Below are positions 1 to 6,180 of a DNA stretch of 15,166 nt, piece by piece. Numbering within the stretch: the first letter of the stretch is position 1; each line of letters opens with the position of its first letter. The stretch covers positions 1-15,166 of the forward strand of contig VSOH01000020.1 of NCBI GenBank assembly GCA_009774735.1. Direction: 5' to 3'. Both the position numbers and the translations under genes were made by a program. A model generated the notes under the pieces. The model worked only from the letters and a program-made list of their open reading frames with translations, was not told where the DNA came from and did no database searches. The DNA is from Clostridiales bacterium (GTDB lineage Bacteria; Bacillota_A; Clostridia; Oscillospirales; Acutalibacteraceae).

Positions 1-1
1 G

Positions 2-877
2 ATTACAGCGGATATTAAGATTGAAATTGTTGCTATGCCTAAGAAAAAAGTTCTTGGTTTATTCGGCGGCAGCGATGCACAGGTTAAAGCAAGCTTTGAA
101 GATAACAGAAAAGAAAGAAAAACTGCTAACTTTAAGGCTCCAAGAAAACCAAACGACAAGCGTGTTCCGTTATACAACAAGTCATATGATGAGCAGGAAA
201 AGGAAAAACCAAAAGCTAAAAAGGCTAAGCCTGCTCAGGAAGCTAAGCCAAAAAAGGCACATCAGGAGTATAAACTCGATAGTTCTATCAATATAGATTT
301 AGACTATGTAACAAGTTATCTTAAAACCATTCTTGACGGCTTTAAGATTGACGATGCAAAAATTGAAGCTGCGTTAAACAATGATGTGGTTGAAATTGAT
401 ATTCAGACCGAAAGCATCGGCATCATCATTGGTCACCGCGGTGAAACACTTGATGCAATTCAATATTTAATCAGCCTGGCTATTAAGCGCACGACCGACA
501 CCTACGTAAGAGTTATTGTGAATGTCGGCAACTACCGCGATAAGAGAGAAAAAACTCTTAAAGCATTGGCAGAAAAAAATGCTAATTATGTTTTAAAAAC
601 AGGCAGAAGATATGGATTTGAACCCATGAATCCATATGAAAGAAGAATCATTCACACTACAGTTCAGGAAATTGAGGGTGTCACATCACGCTCAGTTGGC
701 TCCGGTGTGGACAGACGAGTTCTTATTGAACCGATTGGCGGTGTCAGAGATAACGGCGGTCACAGAAGAAACAGCCGAGCTCCTAAGGCTCCTGTCGCTG
801 CAGATCCAAACCGTGAAAAGAGAGTTGACCGTGCAGATATTCCGAAATTCGGAAAAATCGAGGTTAATAAGGACTAA
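2..877 (+). CDS. jag: Jag/KhpB (EloR) RNA-binding protein, 5' partial
   Basis: The reading frame is open from base 2, and the residues before the ATG at 35 (ending DIKIEIVA) continue directly into MPKKKVLGLFGG, the end of a Jag_N domain. The true start is therefore off the left edge and the ATG at 35 is internal. A Lys/Ala/Pro-rich charged linker (about residues 22–80 counted from that Met) separates Jag_N from a KH domain with its GxxG loop (G133-H-R-G136), followed by an R3H domain (about 172–233, with NPYERRIIH). A basic tail of about 45 residues follows the R3H domain. Jag/KhpB is a cytoplasmic RNA-binding protein that in Gram-positives affects cell elongation and division. It normally sits after yidC, rnpA and rpmH, which would lie just left of this window. 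Identity is secure; the RNA targets cannot be inferred. Confidence 0.95.
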   Translation: MTADIKIEIVAMPKKKVLGLFGGSDAQVKASFEDNRKERKTANFKAPRKPNDKRVPLYNKSYDEQEKEKPKAKKAKPAQEAKPKKAHQEYKLDSSINIDLDYVTSYLKTILDGFKIDDAKIEAALNNDVVEIDIQTESIGIIIGHRGETLDAIQYLISLAIKRTTDTYVRVIVNVGNYRDKREKTLKALAEKNANYVLKTGRRYGFEPMNPYERRIIHTTVQEIEGVTSRSVGSGVDRRVLIEPIGGVRDNGGHRRNSRAPKAPVAADPNREKRVDRADIPKFGKIEVNKD

Positions 878-902
878 AAAGATTTTTCATAATATGCGTA
901 TT

Positions 903-934
903 AAAACAGCTAAGTTAATCCTTAGCTGTTTTTT
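903..934 (+). terminator. Hairpin terminator (or attenuator) after jag
   Basis: A perfect 12-bp stem (903–914 with 921–932, core ACAGCTAAG/CTTAGCTGT) with a 6-nt loop ends in a run of T. It starts 26 bases after the jag stop. Only 19 bases separate it from the mnmE ribosome binding site, so there is no room for a separate mnmE promoter. It may act as a partial terminator or attenuator rather than a full stop. Confidence 0.8.
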
Positions 935-966
935 GCAATTATTCATTTATTATGGAGGTAATTGTT

Positions 967-2331
967 ATGTCAGATACTATTGCTGCAATTGCAACAGGTA
1001 ACAGCGTTGCAGGAATCGGTGTTATCCGAATCAGCGGTGATACTGCAATTTCAGTTGCAGACAGTGTTTTTAAAGCCCTTGATGGCACCCCCCTTTCGCA
1101 AGTGAAAGGCTATACTGCAAAATTCGGAAATGTTTACGACCAAAACACCGGCTTTGACAATGCAATTGCCCTTGTTTTCAGAAATCCTAAAAGCTACACA
1201 GGTGAAGATGTTGTAGAATTATCTGTTCATGGCGGAATTTTTATTGTTGAAAAAACCCTGGAGGCTGTATTTAATGCAGGCGCTCGTCCTGCCGAGCCCG
1301 GTGAGTTTACAAAACGTGCCTTTTTAAATGGCAAAATGGATCTTGCGCAGGCAGAAGCCGTTGCTTCACTGATAACAGCACAAGGACAGGAGGCTGCAAA
1401 AGCATCCTTTAATTTACTTCAAGGCTCTTTGAGCAATAAAATTTCAATAGTACTCAATAAACTTATTGACTGCAGTGCACTGATGGCAGCATGGGTTGAT
1501 TACCCTGATGAGGAAATCCCCGAGCTTGAGGAGGATACTCTTTTAACCACTCTTCAGGACACTGAAAACGATTTAATTTCACTAATTAAGAACTATGAAA
1601 ACGGCTCTGCTATGACAGAGGGTGTTGATACTGCGATTGTCGGCAAGCCGAATGCTGGAAAATCAACACTTATGAATATGCTGTCAGGCAAAGAAAAAAG
1701 CATTGTTACACACATAAAGGGCACAACCCGTGACATTGTTGAAAATTCTGTAAGACTTGACAATATAATTCTTCATCTGAGTGACACTGCCGGAATACAT
1801 GAGAGTGATGATATTGTAGAATCAATCGGAATTCAGAAGGCCATTGAAAAAATTGATTCCGCTTCACTTGTACTCGCTGTATTCGATGGTGCTGAGCTGC
1901 TCAGTACTGAAGATAAAATGCTGATTGATAATTGTAAAAACAAGCCTTGTATTGCAATTATTAACAAAACTGATTTGGAACAGAAAATTGAAATTGAAAA
2001 AATCAAAAGCAATTTTGAACATATTGTTTTCATTTCTGCAAAAAACAGTGACGATACAGGACCGCTATCAAAGGAAGTAAAGAAACTGTTAGGTGTTGAA
2101 AATCTTGATACATCTCAGCCCATTTTGGCAAACAAACGTCAGAAGCTCTGTGTACAGAACGCACTGACCTGCATCACCGAAGCACGTGAGGGTGCTGAAA
2201 TTGGTATTACTTATGATGCAATCAATGTTATGATTGACAGTGCAATTGACGAGCTTTTAACTTTAACAGGCAAAAAAGCAACCGAGGAGGTTGTTAACAA
2301 TATATTTGCTAACTTCTGTGTGGGTAAATAA
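967..2331 (+). CDS. mnmE: tRNA modification GTPase MnmE (TrmE)
   Basis: MnmE is a GTPase that, with MnmG, installs the (carboxymethyl)aminomethyl group on C5 of the wobble uridine of certain tRNAs. The start is placed at ATG 967 because GGAGG at 954–958 lies 8 bases upstream. An earlier in-frame ATG at 952 lies before the SD itself and would add residues unlike the family. The 454-residue product matches family length. The N-terminal formyl-THF-binding domain covers about 1–120. The inserted Ras-like G domain has the P-loop GKPNAGKS (226–233), GTTRD (252–256), DTAG (273–276), NKTD (333–336) and SAK (357–359). The C-terminal CVGK (451–454) is the catalytic C-x-G-K motif. It leads a run with mnmG and rsmG. 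All key residues are present. Confidence 0.97.
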   Translation: MSDTIAAIATGNSVAGIGVIRISGDTAISVADSVFKALDGTPLSQVKGYTAKFGNVYDQNTGFDNAIALVFRNPKSYTGEDVVELSVHGGIFIVEKTLEAVFNAGARPAEPGEFTKRAFLNGKMDLAQAEAVASLITAQGQEAAKASFNLLQGSLSNKISIVLNKLIDCSALMAAWVDYPDEEIPELEEDTLLTTLQDTENDLISLIKNYENGSAMTEGVDTAIVGKPNAGKSTLMNMLSGKEKSIVTHIKGTTRDIVENSVRLDNIILHLSDTAGIHESDDIVESIGIQKAIEKIDSASLVLAVFDGAELLSTEDKMLIDNCKNKPCIAIINKTDLEQKIEIEKIKSNFEHIVFISAKNSDDTGPLSKEVKKLLGVENLDTSQPILANKRQKLCVQNALTCITEAREGAEIGITYDAINVMIDSAIDELLTLTGKKATEEVVNNIFANFCVGK

Positions 2332-2370
2332 TATTATATAAAAATTATGATCAGAAACGAAGGAACTTCT

Positions 2371-4236
2371 ATGGAATATTTTGCAGGACAATATGATGTA
2401 ATAGTTATCGGTGCAGGTCATGCAGGTATTGAAGCGTGCCTTGCCGCTGCAAGACTTGGTTGCAGAACCGCTGTTTTCACAATTAATCTTGACTGGGTAG
2501 GCAATATGCCATGCAACCCTTCTATCGGAGGAACATCAAAAGGTCACCTTGTACGAGAAATTGATGCCCTTGGCGGAGAAATGGGTAAGGCGGCTGACAA
2601 GTTCTCCCTTCAATCACGAATGCTGAATCTGGGCAAAGGACCTGCCGTTCACTCACTGCGTGCACAGATTGACAGACGTGAATACTCTGCAGGAATGAAG
2701 CATACCTTAGAACTGCAGGAAAATCTTGATATCAGACAGGGTGAAATAATTGATATTATAAAAACAACTGATGGTCTATGGCAGGTTAAAACAAAGCTTG
2801 AAGCATTATTCACCTGCAAAGCTGTCATAATTGCCACCGGTACCTTCTTAGGCGGAAGGGTTTACATCGGTGATGTTTCATACGAAAGTGGACCTGACGG
2901 TATGTTCCCGTCAACAGAGCTTGCCGTTGCACTGAAAAAATTAAATATTCCGCTCAGAAGATTTAAGACAGGTACGCCTTCACGTGTTAACAGACAGTCA
3001 ATTGACTTTTCAAAAATGGATGTTCAGTATGGAGATGAGGAAACCGTTCCATTCAGCTTTGATACCGAAACACCACCCGAAAACAAGGTTTGCTGCCATA
3101 TTACATACACTAACAATAAGACCAAGCAAATTATTCTTGATAATTTGCACAGAAGTCCGATGTATTCGGGAAAAATTGAGGGCAAGGGACCAAGATACTG
3201 CCCTTCTTTTGAAGATAAAATCGTCCGCTTTGCTGACAAGGAGCGTCATCAGCTATTTATAGAGCCATGTGGACTCAACACAGAGGAAATGTATTTACAA
3301 GGCTTATCCTCTTCGCTTCCCGAGGATGTTCAGCTTGATTTTATCCATACCATTCCCGGCCTTGAAAACGCACAGGTTATGAGAACTGCATATGCAATTG
3401 AATATGACTGTGTTGACCCTACCGCTTTGAAGGCTACCCTTGAGTTTAATGATATTGACGGCTTATATGGTGCCGGTCAATTCAACGGCTCAAGCGGATA
3501 TGAAGAGGCTGCTGCACAGGGATTGATTGCAGGCATCAATGCAGCGCTCAAAATCAAAGGAGAAGAGCCAATTATTTTAGACCGAGGAGGTTCTTACATA
3601 GGAACACTCATTGATGACCTGGTTACCAAGGGCTGCACTGACCCATACAGGATGATGACAAGCCGAAGTGAATACCGCCTTGTGCTGCGTCAGGATAATG
3701 CGGATATACGTTTAACCCCAATCGGTTATAAAATAGGCTTGATTTCTCAATCAAGATATGATAAATTTGTATATAAGGAGAAGTGTATCAATGAGGAGTT
3801 AAACAGAATAAAGGAAAAGTCTATCCCTCTCACTGATAAACTTCAGCAAATTCTTATTAAATGTGGTACTGCTCCCCTGCAGCGCGGCTGCAAAATGATT
3901 GAATTAATCAAACGCCCCCAAATTAAGTATAGTGATTTAACTGAGCTTGATGATACAAGACCAAATCTTCCCCGCGAGGTTTTTGAACAGGTTGAAATTG
4001 CCGTTAAATATGAGGGTTATATCAAACGGCAGGAACAGCAAATTAAGGAAATGCGCAGAATTGAGAATAAAAAAATTCCTGAAACTATTGACTACAGCAA
4101 ACTGAAGGGCTTAAGGCTTGAGGCTGTTGAAAAGCTAAGCAAAATAAGACCTGAAAACCTGGGGCAGGCAAGCAGAATCAGCGGTGTTAATCCTGCTGAC
4201 ATTGCTGCACTCAACATCATATTGGAGAGCTTATGA
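2371..4236 (+). CDS. mnmG: tRNA uridine-5-carboxymethylaminomethyl modification enzyme MnmG (GidA)
   Basis: MnmG is the FAD- and NADH-dependent partner of MnmE in wobble-uridine modification. An in-frame ATG exists at 2347, but AAGGA at 2360–2364 is spaced 6 bases before ATG 2371, and that start gives MEYFAGQYDVIVIGAGHAG, the usual N-terminus. The product has 621 residues, normal for the family. The dinucleotide-binding GAGHAG is at 14–19, followed by MPCNPSIGG (about 46–54), a KTGTPSR segment, a CCHITYTN segment with the conserved Cys, and the SRSEYRLVLRQDNAD region near two thirds of the chain. The gene follows mnmE by 39 bases and its stop overlaps the rsmG start, so the two proteins of the complex are co-expressed. 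Nothing is broken or missing. Confidence 0.97.
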   Translation: MEYFAGQYDVIVIGAGHAGIEACLAAARLGCRTAVFTINLDWVGNMPCNPSIGGTSKGHLVREIDALGGEMGKAADKFSLQSRMLNLGKGPAVHSLRAQIDRREYSAGMKHTLELQENLDIRQGEIIDIIKTTDGLWQVKTKLEALFTCKAVIIATGTFLGGRVYIGDVSYESGPDGMFPSTELAVALKKLNIPLRRFKTGTPSRVNRQSIDFSKMDVQYGDEETVPFSFDTETPPENKVCCHITYTNNKTKQIILDNLHRSPMYSGKIEGKGPRYCPSFEDKIVRFADKERHQLFIEPCGLNTEEMYLQGLSSSLPEDVQLDFIHTIPGLENAQVMRTAYAIEYDCVDPTALKATLEFNDIDGLYGAGQFNGSSGYEEAAAQGLIAGINAALKIKGEEPIILDRGGSYIGTLIDDLVTKGCTDPYRMMTSRSEYRLVLRQDNADIRLTPIGYKIGLISQSRYDKFVYKEKCINEELNRIKEKSIPLTDKLQQILIKCGTAPLQRGCKMIELIKRPQIKYSDLTELDDTRPNLPREVFEQVEIAVKYEGYIKRQEQQIKEMRRIENKKIPETIDYSKLKGLRLEAVEKLSKIRPENLGQASRISGVNPADIAALNIILESL

Positions 4237-4943
4237 TAGACTATGATCTTTTAAAGGGCGAAATTGATAAACTCGGCATTGACATTGGCGAATATGGATT
4301 AGACAGATTTGATCAATATGCCGACTACCTTGTTAACTGGAACAGACACGTTAATTTAACAGCAATAACAGAACCTGATGAAATTGTTATAAAGCATTTT
4401 GTCGACAGCTTGTACATATTAAAATATGTGAAATTTCACAAAGGACAATCATTAATCGACATTGGAAGCGGTGCCGGATTCCCCGGTCTGCCCTTACTTT
4501 TCGCTAATCCTGACATTAATGTCACCTTTGTTGACAGCATAAGAAAAAAGCTTGTTTTTATAAAGGACGTATTACTCAATACCGGGCTGATTGCCGAAAC
4601 AAAACATGCACGAGCTGAAGAGCTTGGCAGAAATAATGAATTTCGTGAAAAATTTGACTTTGCAACAGCACGTGCTGTTGCTCAGCTTAATGTGCTTTGT
4701 GAATACTGTCTTCCTCTTGTAAAGGTTGGCGGACTGTTCATCGCAATGAAAGGTTCAAGCGGTAAAGAAGAATTAGCACAGGCTAACCATGCGATTGAAG
4801 CATTGGGCGGTGAATTGGCAAAGTTCGCAGAATTCACCCTCTCAAATGGTGATAAAAGGTCAATTATTATTATCAAAAAAATATCGCAAACACCGACAAA
4901 GTACCCTCGAAAGTCTAAAAAAATTGACACCAAGCCCCTTTAA
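4233..4943 (+). CDS. rsmG: 16S rRNA (guanine-N7) methyltransferase RsmG (GidB)
   Basis: RsmG transfers a methyl group from S-adenosylmethionine to N7 of a guanine in the 530 loop of 16S rRNA (G527 in E. coli numbering). The 236-residue product has the SAM-binding motif LIDIGSGAGFPG (74–85), the upstream segment NWNRHVNLTAI (35–45), the conserved TARAVA stretch and the usual basic C-terminus with YPRK. The start ATG overlaps the mnmG stop (ATGA, 4 bases), with GGAG at 4224–4227 inside mnmG, so translation is likely coupled. Loss of function in this family can give low-level streptomycin resistance; here the gene is intact. A 20-bp perfect palindrome sits inside it at 4662–4681. Confidence 0.96.
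   Translation: MIDYDLLKGEIDKLGIDIGEYGLDRFDQYADYLVNWNRHVNLTAITEPDEIVIKHFVDSLYILKYVKFHKGQSLIDIGSGAGFPGLPLLFANPDINVTFVDSIRKKLVFIKDVLLNTGLIAETKHARAEELGRNNEFREKFDFATARAVAQLNVLCEYCLPLVKVGGLFIAMKGSSGKEELAQANHAIEALGGELAKFAEFTLSNGDKRSIIIIKKISQTPTKYPRKSKKIDTKPL
4662..4681. repeat. 20-bp perfect palindrome inside rsmG
   Basis: GCAACAGCAC followed by its exact reverse complement, centred on CACGTG. It encodes part of the conserved A-T-A-R-A-V-A stretch of RsmG, so codon constraint may explain it. The flanks do not match the parS consensus. Confidence 0.5.
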
Positions 4944-4966
4944 ATCAGCAGATATATGTCGAAGGC

Positions 4967-4999
4967 AAAGGATTTCTCACTATGAGAAATCCTTTTTTT
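4967..4999 (+). terminator. Rho-independent terminator after rsmG
   Basis: A perfect 13-bp stem (4967–4979 with 4983–4995, AAAGGATTTCTCA and its complement) with a 3-nt loop runs into seven T. It lies 23 bases after the rsmG stop and closes the mnmE–mnmG–rsmG run. Its T tract ends just before the promoter of the next gene. Confidence 0.92.
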
Positions 5000-5012
5000 C
5001 TGTTAAACAATA

Positions 5013-5035
5013 TGGTATAGTATAGACAAGGAGAT
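5013..5035 (+). promoter_or_regulatory. Extended -10 promoter and ribosome binding site of the Noc-like gene
   Basis: TGG directly before TATAGT (5013–5021) makes an extended -10 element, five of six matches to TATAAT. At the expected -35 position (about 4993–4998) lies only the T tract of the rsmG terminator. Transcription would start near 5028, so the leader would begin at or within the strong SD AAGGAGAT (5028–5035), 6 bases before ATG 5042. The SD is clear; the promoter is inferred. Confidence 0.5.
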
Positions 5036-5041
5036 GAGCTG

Positions 5042-5839
5042 ATGCAACAGATTGTTCAGGTGCCTACTGAAAAAATACTGCCAAATCCCTATCAACCGAG
5101 AAAGCAGTTTAAAAGTGAGGACATGCTCTCTCTGGCAGACTCAATAAAAGAAAACGGTGTTTTGCAGCCCCTTATATGCAGGCAAATCAATAACAGTGAT
5201 TATTTTGAGATTGTTGCAGGTGAGCGAAGACTCAGAGCATCCATACTTGCTAATCTTCAAACTGTTCCCTGTGTAATAATCGACTGTGACTATGAATCAA
5301 GTGCGGTCTTTTCAATTCTCGAAAACATACAGCGAAGTGACCTTGCCTTTTTTGAGGAAGCACAAGCAATCAGTCAATTAATGAGCCATTTTGGATTAAC
5401 ACAGGAACAAATAGCAAAAAAGCTGGGAAAAAGTCAATCTTCACTGTCAAATAAGCTGAGATTACTCAGATTACCTGTTGATGTGCGGTATTTTATCGAA
5501 AAAGAGGGATTAACAGAACGTCACGCAAGAGCCTTGCTGAAGCTTGAAAGTGAAAAGCAAATCTGGACAACCCTAAAGGTAATTACCGAAAAGCATCTTA
5601 ATGTTGAGCAGACAGAAGCCTACATAGCAGATATGCTTGACACAAGAGTAAAACCACGCCACAGCACCAACAGAGTCTTTAAAGATGTAAGAATATTTGT
5701 TAATACCTTTAATAAAGCCATTCAGGCCATGAAGGATTCAGGAATAGATGCAAAATCGAATAAAACGGAAACAGAAGACTATATCGAATTTATGGTAAGA
5801 ATACCAAAGAATGCACAAAAGTGCACTAAATCCGCTTAA
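5042..5839 (+). CDS. noc: Noc-type ParB-family nucleoid protein
   Basis: This 265-residue ParB-family protein precedes parA–parB, the position of noc in Bacillus. It has the N-terminal box PNPYQPRKQF (14–23), the CTP-binding motifs GERRLRA (60–66) and ENIQRSDL (94–101), and an HTH around 119–142. At the four positions that separate Noc from ParB specificity it has Q132, K138, R143 and R160, close to the Noc set Q/K/K/R and unlike ParB. It should thus bind a Noc-type site rather than parS. The start is fixed by AAGGAGAT and by an in-frame TAG at 5018, so there is no room for the N-terminal amphipathic membrane helix known from Bacillus Noc. The C-terminal region beyond residue 200 is poorly conserved and ends in a basic tail. 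Noc function (nucleoid occlusion) is inferred; a second chromosomal ParB with another role is possible. Confidence 0.82.
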   Translation: MQQIVQVPTEKILPNPYQPRKQFKSEDMLSLADSIKENGVLQPLICRQINNSDYFEIVAGERRLRASILANLQTVPCVIIDCDYESSAVFSILENIQRSDLAFFEEAQAISQLMSHFGLTQEQIAKKLGKSQSSLSNKLRLLRLPVDVRYFIEKEGLTERHARALLKLESEKQIWTTLKVITEKHLNVEQTEAYIADMLDTRVKPRHSTNRVFKDVRIFVNTFNKAIQAMKDSGIDAKSNKTETEDYIEFMVRIPKNAQKCTKSA

Positions 5840-5857
5840 AACGGGAAACCGTTTTAA
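5836..5857 (+). terminator. First hairpin after the Noc-like gene, GAAA loop
   Basis: A perfect 9-bp stem (TTAAAACGG, 5836–5844, with 5849–5857) closed by a GAAA tetraloop. It includes the stop codon of the gene. It lacks a proper T tract, so it may be an RNA-stabilising 3' end or part of a tandem terminator with the hairpin at 5884–5909. Confidence 0.6.
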
Positions 5858-5883
5858 CATATTCTCCTCTTTTCATCACGTGG

Positions 5884-5909
5884 AAAAAACGGGCGCGAGC
5901 TCGTTTTTT
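5884..5909 (+). terminator. Rho-independent terminator of the Noc-like gene, GCGA loop
   Basis: An 11-bp stem (5884–5894 with 5899–5909, AAAAAACGGGC against GCTCGTTTTTT, one G·T pair) closed by a GCGA tetraloop, with a six-T right arm. It isolates the Noc-like gene from the parA operon. The A-rich left arm could also serve the opposite strand, but no minus-strand gene abuts it. Confidence 0.88.
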
Positions 5910-5934
5910 CTGCTTTTATGAACAAATTTAATTG

Positions 5935-5950
5935 TGTTACACGTGAAACG
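5935..5950. other. parS: Degenerate parS-like site
   Basis: TGTTACACGTGAAACG matches the Firmicutes parS consensus TGTTTCACGTGAAACA at 14 of 16 positions, keeping the CACGTGAAAC core. It lies 26 bases after the terminator and 109 bp (centre to centre) before the next site. Weaker ParB loading than at the perfect sites would be expected. Confidence 0.6.
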
Positions 5951-6043
5951 CACCACTACATATAGTTTTTCATATAAACTATGTTTGATTGAAATGTTTT
6001 ATCATTTTTTACTTTTTATTGAATTATTTATGTTAAACATCTA

Positions 6044-6059
6044 TGTTTCACGTGAAACA
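6044..6059. other. parS: Perfect parS site (middle)
   Basis: TGTTTCACGTGAAACA is an exact 16-of-16 match to the parS consensus to which chromosomal ParB (Spo0J) binds and loads as a CTP-dependent sliding clamp. It sits in the AT-rich spacer just upstream of parA, as expected for an origin-proximal centromere site. Confidence 0.96.
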
Positions 6060-6106
6060 TCTATATATAGAGTTCATTAATAAACAAACCACAATTTTAA
6101 AAAAAT

Positions 6107-6138
6107 TGTTCAAGTGTTTCACGTGAAACACTTGAACA
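6107..6138. other. parS: Perfect parS site inside a 32-bp palindrome
   Basis: The exact parS sequence at 6115–6130 is extended on both sides by TGTTCAAG (6107–6114) and its complement CTTGAACA (6131–6138), giving 32 bp of unbroken dyad symmetry. The right arm contains TTGAAC (6132–6137), the -35 box of the parA promoter. ParB bound here, or spreading from here, would be well placed to repress the operon. The parS call is secure; the regulatory role is inferred. Confidence 0.93.
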
Positions 6139-6176
6139 CCCTCTTAATATGATGTATAATTATTGCTATGGAGGTG
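6132..6176 (+). promoter_or_regulatory. parA operon promoter and ribosome binding site
   Basis: TTGAAC (6132–6137), a 17-base spacer and a perfect TATAAT (6155–6160) form a good sigma-A promoter. Transcription should start near 6167, so the GGAGGTG SD (6170–6176) lies close to the 5' end of a very short leader. This supports the ATG at 6181 and excludes an upstream TTG at 6163. The -35 box lies within the right arm of the parS palindrome. Confidence 0.8.
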
Positions 6177-6180
6177 CTAT

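Larger units (their letters stand above)
5840..6180. other. Noc–parA intergenic region with parS sites
   Basis: This 341-base spacer holds no gene. In order it contains the rest of a GAAA-loop hairpin, a terminator with a GCGA loop (5884–5909), a degenerate parS (5935–5950), a very AT-rich stretch (about 5951–6043) with no DnaA-box cluster, a perfect parS (6044–6059), the short palindrome CTATATATAG (6061–6070), an 8-bp inverted repeat ACAATTTT/AAAATTGT (6091–6109), a 32-bp palindrome with a perfect parS (6107–6138) and the parA promoter. Short direct repeats AAACATCTAT (6035 and 6055) and CTATGTTT (5979 and 6041) lie around the middle parS. It looks like a centromere-like control region, not a replication origin. 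Confidence 0.75.

Noticed and set aside
952..966. ATG at 952 as the mnmE start
   Set aside because: It overlaps the SD GGAGG, which is properly spaced for ATG 967.
5836..5857. ACGGGAAACCG as a Noc-binding site
   Set aside because: It contains only the GGGAAA half. The symmetry is that of an RNA hairpin with a GAAA loop, not of the NBS consensus.
5872..5887. A fourth parS-like site around CACGTG at 5877
   Set aside because: Only about 11 of 16 positions match, and the essential GAAAC half is lost.
5910..6110. AT-rich spacer as a replication origin
   Set aside because: No cluster of DnaA boxes (TTATCCACA) was found. Only isolated near matches occur, inside mnmG (near 3340) and parB (near 7598). 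The oriC is expected beside dnaA outside the window.
6163..6180. TTG at 6163 as the parA start
   Set aside because: It lies before the SD and before the predicted transcription start, and the added residues (LLWRCY) are unlike ParA N-termini.
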